Shown here one piece after another: positions 8,206 to 16,069 of a stretch of DNA of 23,622 nucleotides. Position 1 is the first letter of the stretch; the number at the start of each line of letters is the position of its first letter. Made by a program: the position numbers and the translations under genes. Source of the stretch: Candidatus Zixiibacteriota bacterium (GTDB lineage Bacteria; Zixibacteria; MSB-5A5; GN15; FEB-12); contig JAGLXI010000007.1 of assembly GCA_023132995.1 (NCBI GenBank), positions 1-23,622 of the forward strand. The letters run 5' to 3'. The notes beneath the pieces were generated by a model, which worked only from the letters and a program-made list of their open reading frames with translations, made no database searches and was not told the DNA's origin.

Positions 8206-9248
8206 TGGCTGACAAGGTTCTCATTAGAGCTCCCAATCACCTGGGTGACTGCCTGATGGCGTTACCCATGATTAACGAAACGCGGGAGGCCTACCCCGGG
8301 TCAACGGTCACCGTCCTGGCGCCCGATCATCTCACTGTCCTGTACGAGTCTAACCCGGCAATTGACCACGTCCTGGCGATACCGACACAGCACGTCCACG
8401 GCCTTATCGGAGTCATCAAGATAAAGGACATCATCGCGCCGCACGCCTTTGATCTGGGTTACATCCTCCCGCCCTCATTCGGAGCAGCTGCCGGGTTCAA
8501 GCTGGCGGGAATCAAGAAACGGATAGGCTACATATCCGACGGCCGACGGTTGCTGCTTAGCAAGCCACTCCCGCTTCCAACCCCACTCAGTTCCACCCAC
8601 CGCAGTGAAACCTACTTCAATCTGCTGCGTCGTGCGACCGGGACAAACCCGGATTTCGTTCGCCCCAAGCTGTTCCTGAACGAACAGGACACCGCCGGTG
8701 CAGAAGGGATTCTATCCCGTTTCGGCGTCGGAGAAAGCGAGCCGTATGCAGTCCTGGCCGTGCGGTCCGTGGCTGAATCAAGACGATGGGGGCTATCCAG
8801 ATACACTGATTTGGCAAAACGCCTGATCTCGTCTTATGGCCTCAAAGTGGTTCTCGTCGGCTCGTGTGACGACGCGCGTGACGGAGACACGGTCGTATCT
8901 TCCGCCGGGGCCAGGGATGTGATCAACCTGGCAGGCAAAACCGGCCTGCGTGAGTCGGCGGCTGTGATCTCTCGCGCCCGGTTCTTCGTTGGCAATGACT
9001 CCGGACCGGCCCACCTTGCGGCTGCAGTTGGAATCCCGCTGGTGGTACTCTCCGGAGCTGATCAGCCAAAAGAAACTTCGCCCCTCTCACCGCGAAAAAA
9101 ACTCATATATCTCGACCATCTTGACTGCATCAGTTGCGTGAAAAACATTTGTCCGCTGAAAGGCGAGGGCCGCATGCGCTGTATGACGGAAATAACGGTC
9201 GACATGGTCACCGATGCGATAGACAAACTCCTCCAGAGTGTTGACTGA
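8205..9248 (+). CDS. Glycosyltransferase family 9, LPS heptosyltransferase-like
   Basis: The 347-residue protein belongs to glycosyltransferase family 9 (WaaC/WaaF/WaaQ type). The N-terminal VLIRAPNHLGDCLMALPMI is the family's acceptor-side motif, and NDSGPAHLAAAVGIP (residues 264-278) is the donor-side signature. The C-terminal cysteines C308, C311, C316 and C326 match the cluster often seen in ADP-heptose:LPS heptosyltransferase II proteins. It likely adds a heptose to LPS inner core at the cytoplasmic face, but the sugar cannot be proved. The ATG overlaps the TolC-type stop codon by one base (TGATG), so translation is probably coupled. A TTG at 8202 in the same frame is a less likely start. 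The gene is the last of the envelope cluster. Confidence 0.88.
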   Translation: MADKVLIRAPNHLGDCLMALPMINETREAYPGSTVTVLAPDHLTVLYESNPAIDHVLAIPTQHVHGLIGVIKIKDIIAPHAFDLGYILPPSFGAAAGFKLAGIKKRIGYISDGRRLLLSKPLPLPTPLSSTHRSETYFNLLRRATGTNPDFVRPKLFLNEQDTAGAEGILSRFGVGESEPYAVLAVRSVAESRRWGLSRYTDLAKRLISSYGLKVVLVGSCDDARDGDTVVSSAGARDVINLAGKTGLRESAAVISRARFFVGNDSGPAHLAAAVGIPLVVLSGADQPKETSPLSPRKKLIYLDHLDCISCVKNICPLKGEGRMRCMTEITVDMVTDAIDKLLQSVD

Positions 9249-9302
9249 TACTCCTCGGTTCCCAACACTCGTCGCCGACTTGAGCCCCGACCTCGGCCAG
9301 AC

Positions 9303-9331
9303 TTAATTCATTAACAGACCATAGCTTATGG
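9303..9331. repeat. Two adjacent short inverted repeats
   Basis: TTAATTCATTAA (9303-9314) and CCATAGCTTATGG (9319-9331) are each perfect 5-bp dyads with 2- and 3-base centres, only 4 bases apart. They may be protein-binding sites or chance. Confidence 0.25.
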
Positions 9332-9524
9332 CGGTCGGCCACGGGGGTATTCTTATCGTTCTCCCTGCCTGTGCCCACGGCCTCAGTCAGCCCCGGGATT
9401 TGCGAGCAGGTGCGAGTGTGGCCATCTCAGACTGCTCGGGCAAAACGTCAGCGTGTCCGAAAAATGCGGAAAACATCCGAGAAATCTCTTGCCAAGCGCC
9501 CATTGAACCTATAGTATTGGCCTA

Positions 9525-9549
9525 AATGAAAACGATATTCACTTTCATT
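9525..9549. promoter_or_regulatory. Candidate operator: AATGAAA-N11-TTTCATT dyad
   Basis: Perfect 7-bp arms are separated by 11 bases, just downstream of a weak -10-like TATAGT (9510-9515) and 13 bases before the ATG of the Cys/His-rich gene. Position and symmetry suit a repressor site, possibly a metal regulator of the Fur/Zur type, but the sequence does not match a consensus I can name. Confidence 0.4.
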
Positions 9550-9561
9550 GACCGCTTGTAG
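9526..9561 (+). CDS. Possible 11-residue leader peptide abutting the Cys/His-rich gene
   Basis: ATG at 9526 opens an 11-codon frame (MKTIFTFIDRL) whose TAG at 9559-9561 is followed immediately by the ATG at 9562. The latter has no good Shine-Dalgarno sequence, so the short frame might feed ribosomes to it. The short frame itself also lacks a clear ribosome site, and it overlaps the dyad. It could be chance. Confidence 0.2.
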   Translation: MKTIFTFIDRL

Positions 9562-9936
9562 ATGACAACTCGTAGCTGCACATGCTGTTGTTGCTCGGTC
9601 TGCCTCAAGGCCGTAGCTGTCTTTACACTCTGTACCTTGATTGCATTCATCGCGGGTACGCTCACCTCGCTGCATCTGCACGTGCTGCCTGATGGGCGGG
9701 TGGTAGTCCATAGTCATGCCCAGCCAGAGTCGGACTCGGGCACCAGGCATAACCACACCGATCAGGAGTACAAGTTCTTTGCTGCCTTGAGCCAACTGAC
9801 TGGCAAGGCAACTGAGACCCATTATGTTGCCTTTGAGTGTGGTAACGATGGACTGCACTATGCGGTTGTCGATCAGCCAGTCACTTACGGCGAATACTGG
9901 TTGCCGATCCGACCGGCTCGAGCGCCACCGCGCTGA
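9562..9936 (+). CDS. Small Cys/His-rich membrane-anchored protein, likely metal-related
   Basis: The 124-residue product is unrecognised at family level but has striking composition. An N-terminal cysteine cluster (C6, C8-C11, C14) precedes one hydrophobic segment (about 15-37). After it come three H-x-H pairs: HLH, HSH and HNH, in LHLHVLPDGRVVVHSH and then RHNHTD. The C-terminus ends in a proline/arginine stretch (RPARAPPR). This suggests a single-pass protein with a periplasmic metal-binding region. The TonB-dependent receptor starts 78 bases downstream on the same strand, so a role in uptake or sensing of a transition metal or metal complex is plausible. That role is inference; the metal cannot be named. 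Confidence 0.65.
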   Translation: MTTRSCTCCCCSVCLKAVAVFTLCTLIAFIAGTLTSLHLHVLPDGRVVVHSHAQPESDSGTRHNHTDQEYKFFAALSQLTGKATETHYVAFECGNDGLHYAVVDQPVTYGEYWLPIRPARAPPR

Positions 9937-10014
9937 CCCCTCGTACTATGAAGCATGTCCGGTGGCAAGATGAAACGCCGCCGCAAAACTCAAACTATAT
10001 CAAGGAACGAGAAA

Positions 10015-12399
10015 ATGCGACAAACAATAGTGGTCTTGGTAGTAGTGATACTAAGTCTATCCTTCGTCAGCGGCGCGTGGGGCCATGCGGCGTCTATCGA
10101 GGGCACGATCAGGGAGGTTGAGACCGGCGAACCCATTCCTTTCGCGACAGTAATCATTGAAGGCAGGAGTAGCGGCGATGTTGCCGATGAAAACGGAAGA
10201 TTCCAGCTACATGATGTACCTTCAGGTCAACACACTGTGGTCGTATCATCTGTAGGTTACGTGACGGCAACGGAGTCGGTTCACCTGGGTGAAGGTCAGA
10301 TCGTGCAGTTGGATATCGAGCTGCAGGCGACCCCGCTTGAAGTGGGTGGTGTTGTGATTACCGGCACTCGCACCCGCAGGTATGTCAAGGAGGTGCCCGT
10401 TTTCACGGAGGTAGTCACTCGAGCATCCATAGAGAACAAGTCGGCGCACAACATCTTTGAAGCGCTTGCGGGCGAATCCGGTCTGCGTGTCGAACAACAG
10501 TGCCAGGCGTGCAATTTCAGTATTCTGCGTATGCAGGGCCTTGGCGCTGACCACACTCAAGTGCTTCTCGACGGGCAACCCGTGTATTCAGGTCTGGCCG
10601 GCGTTTACGGGCTGCAGCAGTTGAGCACCGCCGACGTCGACCGAATCGAAGTTGTCAAGGGTGCAGGTTCCGCGCTCTATGGGAGCAATGCCGTGGCCGG
10701 TGCTATCAATATCATATCAGCTACGCCTCGAAAGACGGAAAGCCGCATCGGTATTGAACTGGGCGAATATGGCACCGACAAATACGAGATTACCGCGAGC
10801 ACATCGAAAGACGATCTGGGCGTGTTCTTCTTCGCCCAGCAAAGCGAGGGAGACGAGATAGACGAAACCGGTGATGTCAATGCACCAGGAGGCGTCGATA
10901 AACCCGACGGCTGGACTGACCGTGTGCGTTCCAGAGCCAGGAATTCCGGCTGCAATATCTTCTTCGACGATGTGTTGTCAACGGATCAACTGGTCCTGCG
11001 AGGTCGCGCCATGAACGAGACACGACAAGGCGGCCCGCTCACGGACGACCAGTTTGAGAACCCGTTCACTCCAGGTACCGAACATATCACCACCAACCGG
11101 TATGTCGCTCAAGCCGATTACCACGTGTGGTTCCCCGCGGGAACCGAAGCGAGCGCGCATGTTTCCCTGGCGCGTCACAAGCGCGATGCGACCAACGACA
11201 CGTTCCTGGGGGATTATGAGAATGCGAAGGGTAAACTCCCGCCTGTTGATCTGCTACGGCCCTATGTTGCAAATGAGCAACTTCTCGCAGCCAGTGTCAA
11301 TCTTGTACAGCCGCTTCATCGACAACACCGACTCCTGGCGGGAGTACAGTTTGCCCGCAACAATCTGGAAGAGAGTGGCATGTACCTGGATTCGGAAACA
11401 GAGGAGGCATACACCTCGACTTCCGAGAAAAATGCGACAGAGATTGGCGCCTACCTTCAGGATGAATCCCGTGTGACCGACCGGCTCGAAATTGTCGGGG
11501 GGCTGCGTTTCGATTACCACACCTCCGAGGACAACTTCCGCGGCTCAGGGGACTTGTTTCCGCAAGGATTCGAGCCACTGGAGTATGAGGAAACGACGAT
11601 TAATCCTCGTTTCGCGGTCAGGTACAACGTGACTCAAAGACTCATCCTGCGCAGTGCCGTGGGCACTGGTTTCCGGGTTCCATACGGCTTCTCCGAGGAC
11701 CTTCACCTGTGCAGTGGCTCGCCCCGTGTGTATAAAGGCGGTGGCTTGAAGCCTGAGAAATCACTCAGCTATTCCGTCACCGCCGACTACACGGCGGCCA
11801 AGTGGACCGCGAGTCTCAATTTCTACCGGACCGAACTCAGAGACGCCATCGCCTTCGCCGAAGCGGACGACGAGATCGCAGACCTTGGATACACGTACCA
11901 GTGGGAGAATGTTGACGACGCCCGCGTTATGGGTGCCGAATTCAACGGCTCCTACGCACTGACTCCGGATCTGGCAGTGAGCCTCCGCTTCGAGTACTTC
12001 AATGGTGAATTCGCCAATGCACGCGATGACTGGGTCGGAACGGAGTACGAAGAAATCAGCAAGAATATCTCGCGCTACCCCGAAACCTCGGGCGGACTGA
12101 AGTTGGAATACACGCCGTCAACGTTGGGTTTTGTATTTGGTGCCGACTACACGGGGAAAATGTATATCGATCTGAGCACGCCGGCGATTTCCGAGGACGT
12201 TGCGATTCACGAGACCGAATCGTTTGTGATCCTCAATGCAAAGGTCTCAAAAACGCTCTTCGATCGCTACAAGCTGTACATCGGGGCAAAGAACGTCACC
12301 AATTGTACACAGGCAGAGAAACATATCAACGATGCAGCGTTCCTGTACGCACCAATGTATGGTCGCATCGTCTTTGGTGGGTTGCAGTTGAGCATCTGA
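10015..12399 (+). CDS. TonB-dependent receptor with carboxypeptidase-regulatory domain
   Basis: From the ATG at 10015 the product is 794 residues. This start gives a normal signal peptide (MRQTIVVLVVVILSLSFVSG, cut near GHA) and follows AAGGA at 10002-10006; an ATG at 9955 would add 20 basic residues. Residues about 27-110 are a CarboxypepD_reg-like beta-sandwich (AFATVIIEG-type core, DENGRFQLHDVPSG). The plug lies at about 118-235 and includes DVDRIEVVKGAGSALYGSNA, a classic plug signature. Then comes the 22-stranded barrel with the usual LKPEKSLSYS block. The plug carries a CQAC pair (C163, C166) just before the LDGQPVYSGL loop, perhaps for metal contact. Together with the His-rich gene upstream it looks like an outer-membrane importer of a metal or its chelate. 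Confidence 0.9.
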   Translation: MRQTIVVLVVVILSLSFVSGAWGHAASIEGTIREVETGEPIPFATVIIEGRSSGDVADENGRFQLHDVPSGQHTVVVSSVGYVTATESVHLGEGQIVQLDIELQATPLEVGGVVITGTRTRRYVKEVPVFTEVVTRASIENKSAHNIFEALAGESGLRVEQQCQACNFSILRMQGLGADHTQVLLDGQPVYSGLAGVYGLQQLSTADVDRIEVVKGAGSALYGSNAVAGAINIISATPRKTESRIGIELGEYGTDKYEITASTSKDDLGVFFFAQQSEGDEIDETGDVNAPGGVDKPDGWTDRVRSRARNSGCNIFFDDVLSTDQLVLRGRAMNETRQGGPLTDDQFENPFTPGTEHITTNRYVAQADYHVWFPAGTEASAHVSLARHKRDATNDTFLGDYENAKGKLPPVDLLRPYVANEQLLAASVNLVQPLHRQHRLLAGVQFARNNLEESGMYLDSETEEAYTSTSEKNATEIGAYLQDESRVTDRLEIVGGLRFDYHTSEDNFRGSGDLFPQGFEPLEYEETTINPRFAVRYNVTQRLILRSAVGTGFRVPYGFSEDLHLCSGSPRVYKGGGLKPEKSLSYSVTADYTAAKWTASLNFYRTELRDAIAFAEADDEIADLGYTYQWENVDDARVMGAEFNGSYALTPDLAVSLRFEYFNGEFANARDDWVGTEYEEISKNISRYPETSGGLKLEYTPSTLGFVFGADYTGKMYIDLSTPAISEDVAIHETESFVILNAKVSKTLFDRYKLYIGAKNVTNCTQAEKHINDAAFLYAPMYGRIVFGGLQLSI

Positions 12400-12442
12400 T
12401 CCACAATGAGCGAAAACGCGCTTGACGGAGAAGCATTACCCA

Positions 12443-12487
12443 TGACAGCCCGGGCCGGGGTTTCAACGCCTCCGGCCCGCGTTGTCA
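12443..12487 (+). terminator. Strong hairpin downstream of the TonB-dependent receptor
   Basis: The arms TGACAGC-C-CGGGCCGG and CCGGCCCG-C-GTTGTCA pair over 8 + 7 bp around one C-C mismatch (with one G-U pair) and a 13-base loop. It lies 44 bases after the receptor stop. No T-run follows, so it may stop or protect the transcript rather than act as a textbook intrinsic terminator. Confidence 0.5.
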
Positions 12488-12595
12488 GCATTGCAGCGGT
12501 GACTCCCCTTGCATACAGCGGTTAAGTAGTTGTTATTGACCGACAAAGCCCAATTCCGGCGGTCGGCGCAGAAACTGCGCAGCGTAACATATTAC

Positions 12596-12624
12596 TTGAC
12601 AATTGAATAGGGTTTCCGTACAAT
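12596..12624 (+). promoter_or_regulatory. Near-perfect sigma70-type promoter
   Basis: TTGACA (12596-12601) and TACAAT (12619-12624) are separated by exactly 17 bases. The -35 is perfect and the -10 has one mismatch. Transcription should start near 12631, giving a leader of about 95 bases before the small exported protein gene. Confidence 0.75.
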
Positions 12625-12630
12625 GAGAGT

Positions 12631-12701
12631 GGCAAAGTATGCGTTTTTTGCCTTGGAGACGCAAAACCTGTGGTTGACCTGTCGTCCTGAGTGTCGGCAG
12701 G
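12631..12701 (+). ncRNA. Structured 5' leader of the small exported protein mRNA
   Basis: Two hairpins can form. GGCAAA (12631-12636) can pair with TTTGCC (12647-12652) at the very 5' end, and CCTGTCG (12678-12684) can pair with CGGCAGG (12695-12701, one G-U). Between them lies GACGCAAAACC (12658-12668). GGCAAA followed by GACGCAAA recalls the conserved core of GEMM-I (cyclic di-GMP-I) riboswitches. However, the P1 closing pair is imperfect here and I see no clean P1b stem, so no riboswitch class is assigned. Confidence 0.3.
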
Positions 12702-12711
12702 CAAATAATGT

Positions 12712-12717
12712 AGGAGG
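12712..12717 (+). promoter_or_regulatory. Ribosome binding site deciding the small exported protein start
   Basis: AGGAGG is 8 bases upstream of the ATG at 12726. An ATG at 12719 in another frame is only 1 base from it, so it cannot be the main start. Confidence 0.65.
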
Positions 12718-12725
12718 CATGGCAG

Positions 12726-13073
12726 ATGAGAGGCTCGAAATTATTCATAGCCATCATGCTGCTGTCGCTGATTTTCGTATGTTTTCTCTCTGCCCCGGTC
12801 TTTTCGGTTGAGGATCCATGGGACGTTGACGGCAACGATGGCGGTGTTGGCTGTGAAGGAGCCAATTCCGACACAACCGTAACTGAAGGTGGCGATTCTC
12901 TTCTGACGATCACGGGGAGCGAAGAAAGCAACTGGCTGCCTGATTGGTTCACAGACTGGATGAGTTGCATTTCCTATCAGATGATCAGACATGTCGCCAG
13001 TTACTATGACGCTCTTTCCGGATCTACAAAAGACAAGACAGAGAGTTCGGCCGGGCAATCGGCCGCGCGCTAA
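12726..13073 (+). CDS. Small exported protein of unknown function
   Basis: The 115-residue product has a strong signal peptide (MRGSKLFIAIMLLSLIFVCF, likely cut after residue 27). The mature part, about 88 residues, is acidic and Gly/Asp-rich at first (EDPWDVDGNDGGVG). It then has a tryptophan-rich patch (NWLPDWFTDWM) and ends in a charged Ser/Lys tail. Two mature cysteines (C43 and C81) could form a disulfide. I recognise no family. A consensus promoter, a structured leader and an AGGAGG site suggest strong, possibly controlled expression. The sigma54-type activator gene starts 47 bases downstream on the same strand with no separate promoter seen, so the two are probably co-transcribed and may work together. 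Confidence 0.75.
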   Translation: MRGSKLFIAIMLLSLIFVCFLSAPVFSVEDPWDVDGNDGGVGCEGANSDTTVTEGGDSLLTITGSEESNWLPDWFTDWMSCISYQMIRHVASYYDALSGSTKDKTESSAGQSAAR

Positions 13074-13120
13074 GGAAAAGCGACTGAGCAAGATCGAAAC
13101 CGCATAAGGTTGTTAGGAAA

Positions 13121-16069
13121 ATGAATCTTTCCTCACCGAAGATCATTTTTGATAAGCGTCTGCTGGCGATAGAAGAACAGTTCCGGCAGAGGAAGTATCA
13201 CCTCGCTGTTGAGGAACTTCAGCAGTTAGAGGAAAAACTGTTTGAATCGCAACCCCACGAGTTGGGTCTTTATCAGTTGCTGGTTGCGGACGGCTCCTTC
13301 CACGAGGGCAACTATCGCCGAACCATTGAGTGTGGCCTAAGCGCCGCCAAGATACTTGCCGGTTACCCCTTAAATCGTCGCTATGGCCGGGTTCAGTTGG
13401 TCCTGTCCAAGGCGTACTATGCCCTTGGCGACATGAAGAACGCCGAGATCAGGGCGCGTGACGCCCTCGCGGCCTATCGCCGGGCTTCGGACGTGCCGGG
13501 TCAGGTCGACTCCATGAACCAGTTGGCCGGTGTCGCCTATATCCGGTGCCGTTATGCGACCGCCGAGAACTTCCTCAATGACGCCGTGGAAATGGTGGCG
13601 GACAACCCTCGTCGCGTCGCCCAGTTGACCGGTAACCTCGGCCGGAACAGGATACGCACCGGCCGCTGGACGCAGGCCGAGAAAGACCTCACCTCGGCGA
13701 TAAAACACAACCATGACAATCACTCCGAGACCTCCGAGGCCATGAACCTGCTCTCTCTCGGCCTGCTGCAGTTCAGGCGTCGCGAGTTTGCGGTGGCCCA
13801 ACGCAGCCTTGACAGCGCCCTGGATATCGTGAGTCGTCTCGATCTGAAGCGGGAACGTATCATCTATCTCGAGTACGCCGGAGAGTTGGCGTTTGAAAAG
13901 GGCGACATTTTCAAAGCCAAGGCTATTCTGAGCGAGGCCTATCACAGGGGAATGATGCTGGCTCCGGCGTCCGCGCTGGTGTCGCAGTCCTGTCGGCGGC
14001 TGGCCGAGGTGGAACTGGCTCTGGACAACTTTGACGAGGCCATGAAGTACGCCCAGAAGTCCCTCGATCTTTCCCTGACCTTAGGAGAGAAACTGGAGAC
14101 CGGTCTTTCCCGAAGTGTTATTGCGCGTGTCTTCCTTGCCCGGGATGACCTCGAATCCGCCCTCGAACACATCCGCCAGGCGGTCGAAATCCTCAGGGAG
14201 GTCGGTGATCCTTACGAACTAGCCAGAACGCTCCTGGTCGCGGCGGAGATCGGTATGGCGATGCAACCGGACAATGGCGACAACGTTCGCCCCGTTCTGG
14301 ATGAAGCGTACCGTCTTTTCAGGAAGCTCACGGTGCCCTACTGGATGCACGAGTCGGATTTCCGAGCCGGTGTTTATGCCTGCCGGAGCGGTGATCTGGC
14401 CGGCGGCTTCAAGAAACTGAGCCGGGCCGAGAAAGGCTTCCTGGCGCTTGAAGCCAACATAAAGATCCGGGCTGTCTCCAAGTTCCTGCGCTCGCTTTCA
14501 GAACAAGCTGTCGCGTTTTCGCTCTCGGAGGAAAATGAATTCAAGATCTTCGGCAACCTGGTCACACCCGCCGAGTACTCCGACTTGAAATCCAGCGCCA
14601 TGGATGCTATCCTGCAGGTTCTCCTCCAGAAGACCGCTGGGGATCGGGCGATCATCTATATACCGGATTCTGACGGTGACCGGGTAATGACTTCCTTCCC
14701 GCTTGAAACCGATCAGGTGCGGCGATTCGCTGAGGGGTTCGACAACCTCCTTGGCGAGGAAGTATCGACCGTTCGCCCCACACTCGTTCTCGACAGCCGT
14801 CGTGACCCGTTCATAAACGGACTCTTTCGCGACCAGGTGGAGATCGTCAGCAGTGTCATGGTGATTCCGTTCAAGACCGGTGACGGTTCTGTCAGCTATC
14901 TCTATGTGGACCGGCTTTCCGAGGACAACCACCTCAATCCGTTTGACCAGACCGGACTCAATTTCGCCGTCGGCTTCTCCGATCTTATCGCTTTCAAATG
15001 GACTGAGATTCAGAAGAACAAGCTGCTGGAGGATAACCGTCGGCTTAAGAGCCAGCTAATGCAGGAAGCGGCCTTCCCGAACATCATCACTCGCAACGCC
15101 GAGATGCTGCAGATGCTGGCCCAGGTCAGACAGGTGGTCGATTCCAATATCTCCGTTTCCATCGAGGGCGACACCGGGAGCGGCAAGGACCTGCTGGCAC
15201 GGGCCATTCACTACAACTCCTGCCGCCGGGAGAAACGGTTCATCTCCGTCAACTGCGCCGCCCTTCCCGAGACTCTCCTTGAGTCCGAGCTATTCGGATA
15301 CAAACGGGGCGCCTTCACTGGCGCGGACAGGGATAAGCCCGGGCTTTTTGAGGAAGCCGATGGCGGCACATTCTTCCTGGACGAAATCGCCGACATGCCC
15401 ATGAGCATCCAGGCCAAAGTATTGCGGATTTTGGAAGAGAAGGAAATCGTGCGCCTCGGCGAGACTATGCCCCGCAAAGTGGATGTGAGAGTCATCTCAG
15501 CAACCAACAGGAACCTCAAGGAGCAAATGAGCGGGGGATTGTTCCGCCAGGACCTCTACTACCGGCTGTCGGCCATGACCTTCCGGCTGCCGCCGTTATG
15601 CGATCGTCGCGAGGATATCCCCCTTCTGGTCAACCATTTCCTCGAAGGCACCGGCAAGACAATCAGCCCGGAGACGATGAAGCTGCTGGTGGCCTTTGAC
15701 TGGCCAGGCAACGTGCGCGAGCTTGATAACGAAATCAAAAAGCTGGTGCTGCTGGCCGGGGACAACGACGAAATCATATCGGAGATCGTCTCTCGCAAAC
15801 TTATCGCGGCAACCGGCGACGATCACGGCAATGGAAACGGCAGCGGTCTTGCCATTCCGGCTGTTACCGGTCAAGTCGAATTCGACCAGAGCTACGGCCT
15901 TTACGATTACCTCGCCGATCACGAGAAGGTGTTTATCATACGGGCGCTGAGGGAGAAGAGCGGTGTCAAGAAACATGCGGCGGCGTTGCTCAGCATCCCC
16001 GAATCGACCCTGCGCCTCAAGATCAAGCAGTACAATATCGACCTGAACCACCTGGATCAGATCCACTGA
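13121..16069 (+). CDS. TPR-GAF-sigma54 activator-Fis transcriptional regulator
   Basis: The 982-residue product joins four parts. Residues 1 to about 460 are degenerate tetratricopeptide repeats of the MalT/SARP-associated kind, for example NLLSLGLLQFRRREFAVAQ. Residues about 480-635 look like a GAF sensor domain, followed by a short coiled coil (about 640-665). The AAA+ sigma54-interaction domain (about 668-890) has Walker A GDTGSGK (683-689), GAFTGA (730-735) and Walker B GGTFFLDE (748-755). A Fis-type helix-turn-helix is at about 940-978 (AAALLSIPESTLRLKIKQY). GAFTGA shows that it should remodel sigma54-RNA polymerase. There is no receiver domain, so the input is likely a ligand or partner at the TPR or GAF part. 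Targets are unknown; I found no good -24/-12 promoter in the window. Confidence 0.92.
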   Translation: MNLSSPKIIFDKRLLAIEEQFRQRKYHLAVEELQQLEEKLFESQPHELGLYQLLVADGSFHEGNYRRTIECGLSAAKILAGYPLNRRYGRVQLVLSKAYYALGDMKNAEIRARDALAAYRRASDVPGQVDSMNQLAGVAYIRCRYATAENFLNDAVEMVADNPRRVAQLTGNLGRNRIRTGRWTQAEKDLTSAIKHNHDNHSETSEAMNLLSLGLLQFRRREFAVAQRSLDSALDIVSRLDLKRERIIYLEYAGELAFEKGDIFKAKAILSEAYHRGMMLAPASALVSQSCRRLAEVELALDNFDEAMKYAQKSLDLSLTLGEKLETGLSRSVIARVFLARDDLESALEHIRQAVEILREVGDPYELARTLLVAAEIGMAMQPDNGDNVRPVLDEAYRLFRKLTVPYWMHESDFRAGVYACRSGDLAGGFKKLSRAEKGFLALEANIKIRAVSKFLRSLSEQAVAFSLSEENEFKIFGNLVTPAEYSDLKSSAMDAILQVLLQKTAGDRAIIYIPDSDGDRVMTSFPLETDQVRRFAEGFDNLLGEEVSTVRPTLVLDSRRDPFINGLFRDQVEIVSSVMVIPFKTGDGSVSYLYVDRLSEDNHLNPFDQTGLNFAVGFSDLIAFKWTEIQKNKLLEDNRRLKSQLMQEAAFPNIITRNAEMLQMLAQVRQVVDSNISVSIEGDTGSGKDLLARAIHYNSCRREKRFISVNCAALPETLLESELFGYKRGAFTGADRDKPGLFEEADGGTFFLDEIADMPMSIQAKVLRILEEKEIVRLGETMPRKVDVRVISATNRNLKEQMSGGLFRQDLYYRLSAMTFRLPPLCDRREDIPLLVNHFLEGTGKTISPETMKLLVAFDWPGNVRELDNEIKKLVLLAGDNDEIISEIVSRKLIAATGDDHGNGNGSGLAIPAVTGQVEFDQSYGLYDYLADHEKVFIIRALREKSGVKKHAAALLSIPESTLRLKIKQYNIDLNHLDQIH

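Larger units (their letters stand above)
9249..9561. other. Regulatory gap before the metal-type receptor unit
   Basis: This 313-base stretch has no convincing gene; a 65-codon frame at 9328-9525 looks random. It holds a weak dyad GCCGA/TCGGC near 9275-9298 that might end the upstream transcript. It also holds two adjacent AT-rich inverted repeats at 9303-9314 and 9319-9331, a weak promoter-like pair (TTGCCA 9489-9494, TATAGT 9510-9515, only 15 bases apart), and the 25-base dyad at 9525-9549. Confidence 0.5.
12400..12725. other. Intergenic region with hairpin, promoter and structured leader
   Basis: This 326-base gap has no convincing gene. It contains a strong hairpin at 12443-12487, a small perfect hairpin at 12566-12580 (GCGCAG, AAA, CTGCGC), a consensus promoter at 12596-12624, and a 5' leader of about 95 bases with two further hairpins up to the start at 12726. 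Confidence 0.55.

Noticed and set aside
9328..9525. 65-codon plus-strand frame in the gap before the Cys/His-rich gene
   Set aside because: No ribosome site, no signal or domain, random-looking composition. It overlaps the promoter-like region.
9955..10014. Earlier ATG start of the first TonB-dependent receptor
   Set aside because: It adds 20 basic residues before the signal peptide. The later ATG has an AAGGA ribosome site and gives a normal signal peptide.
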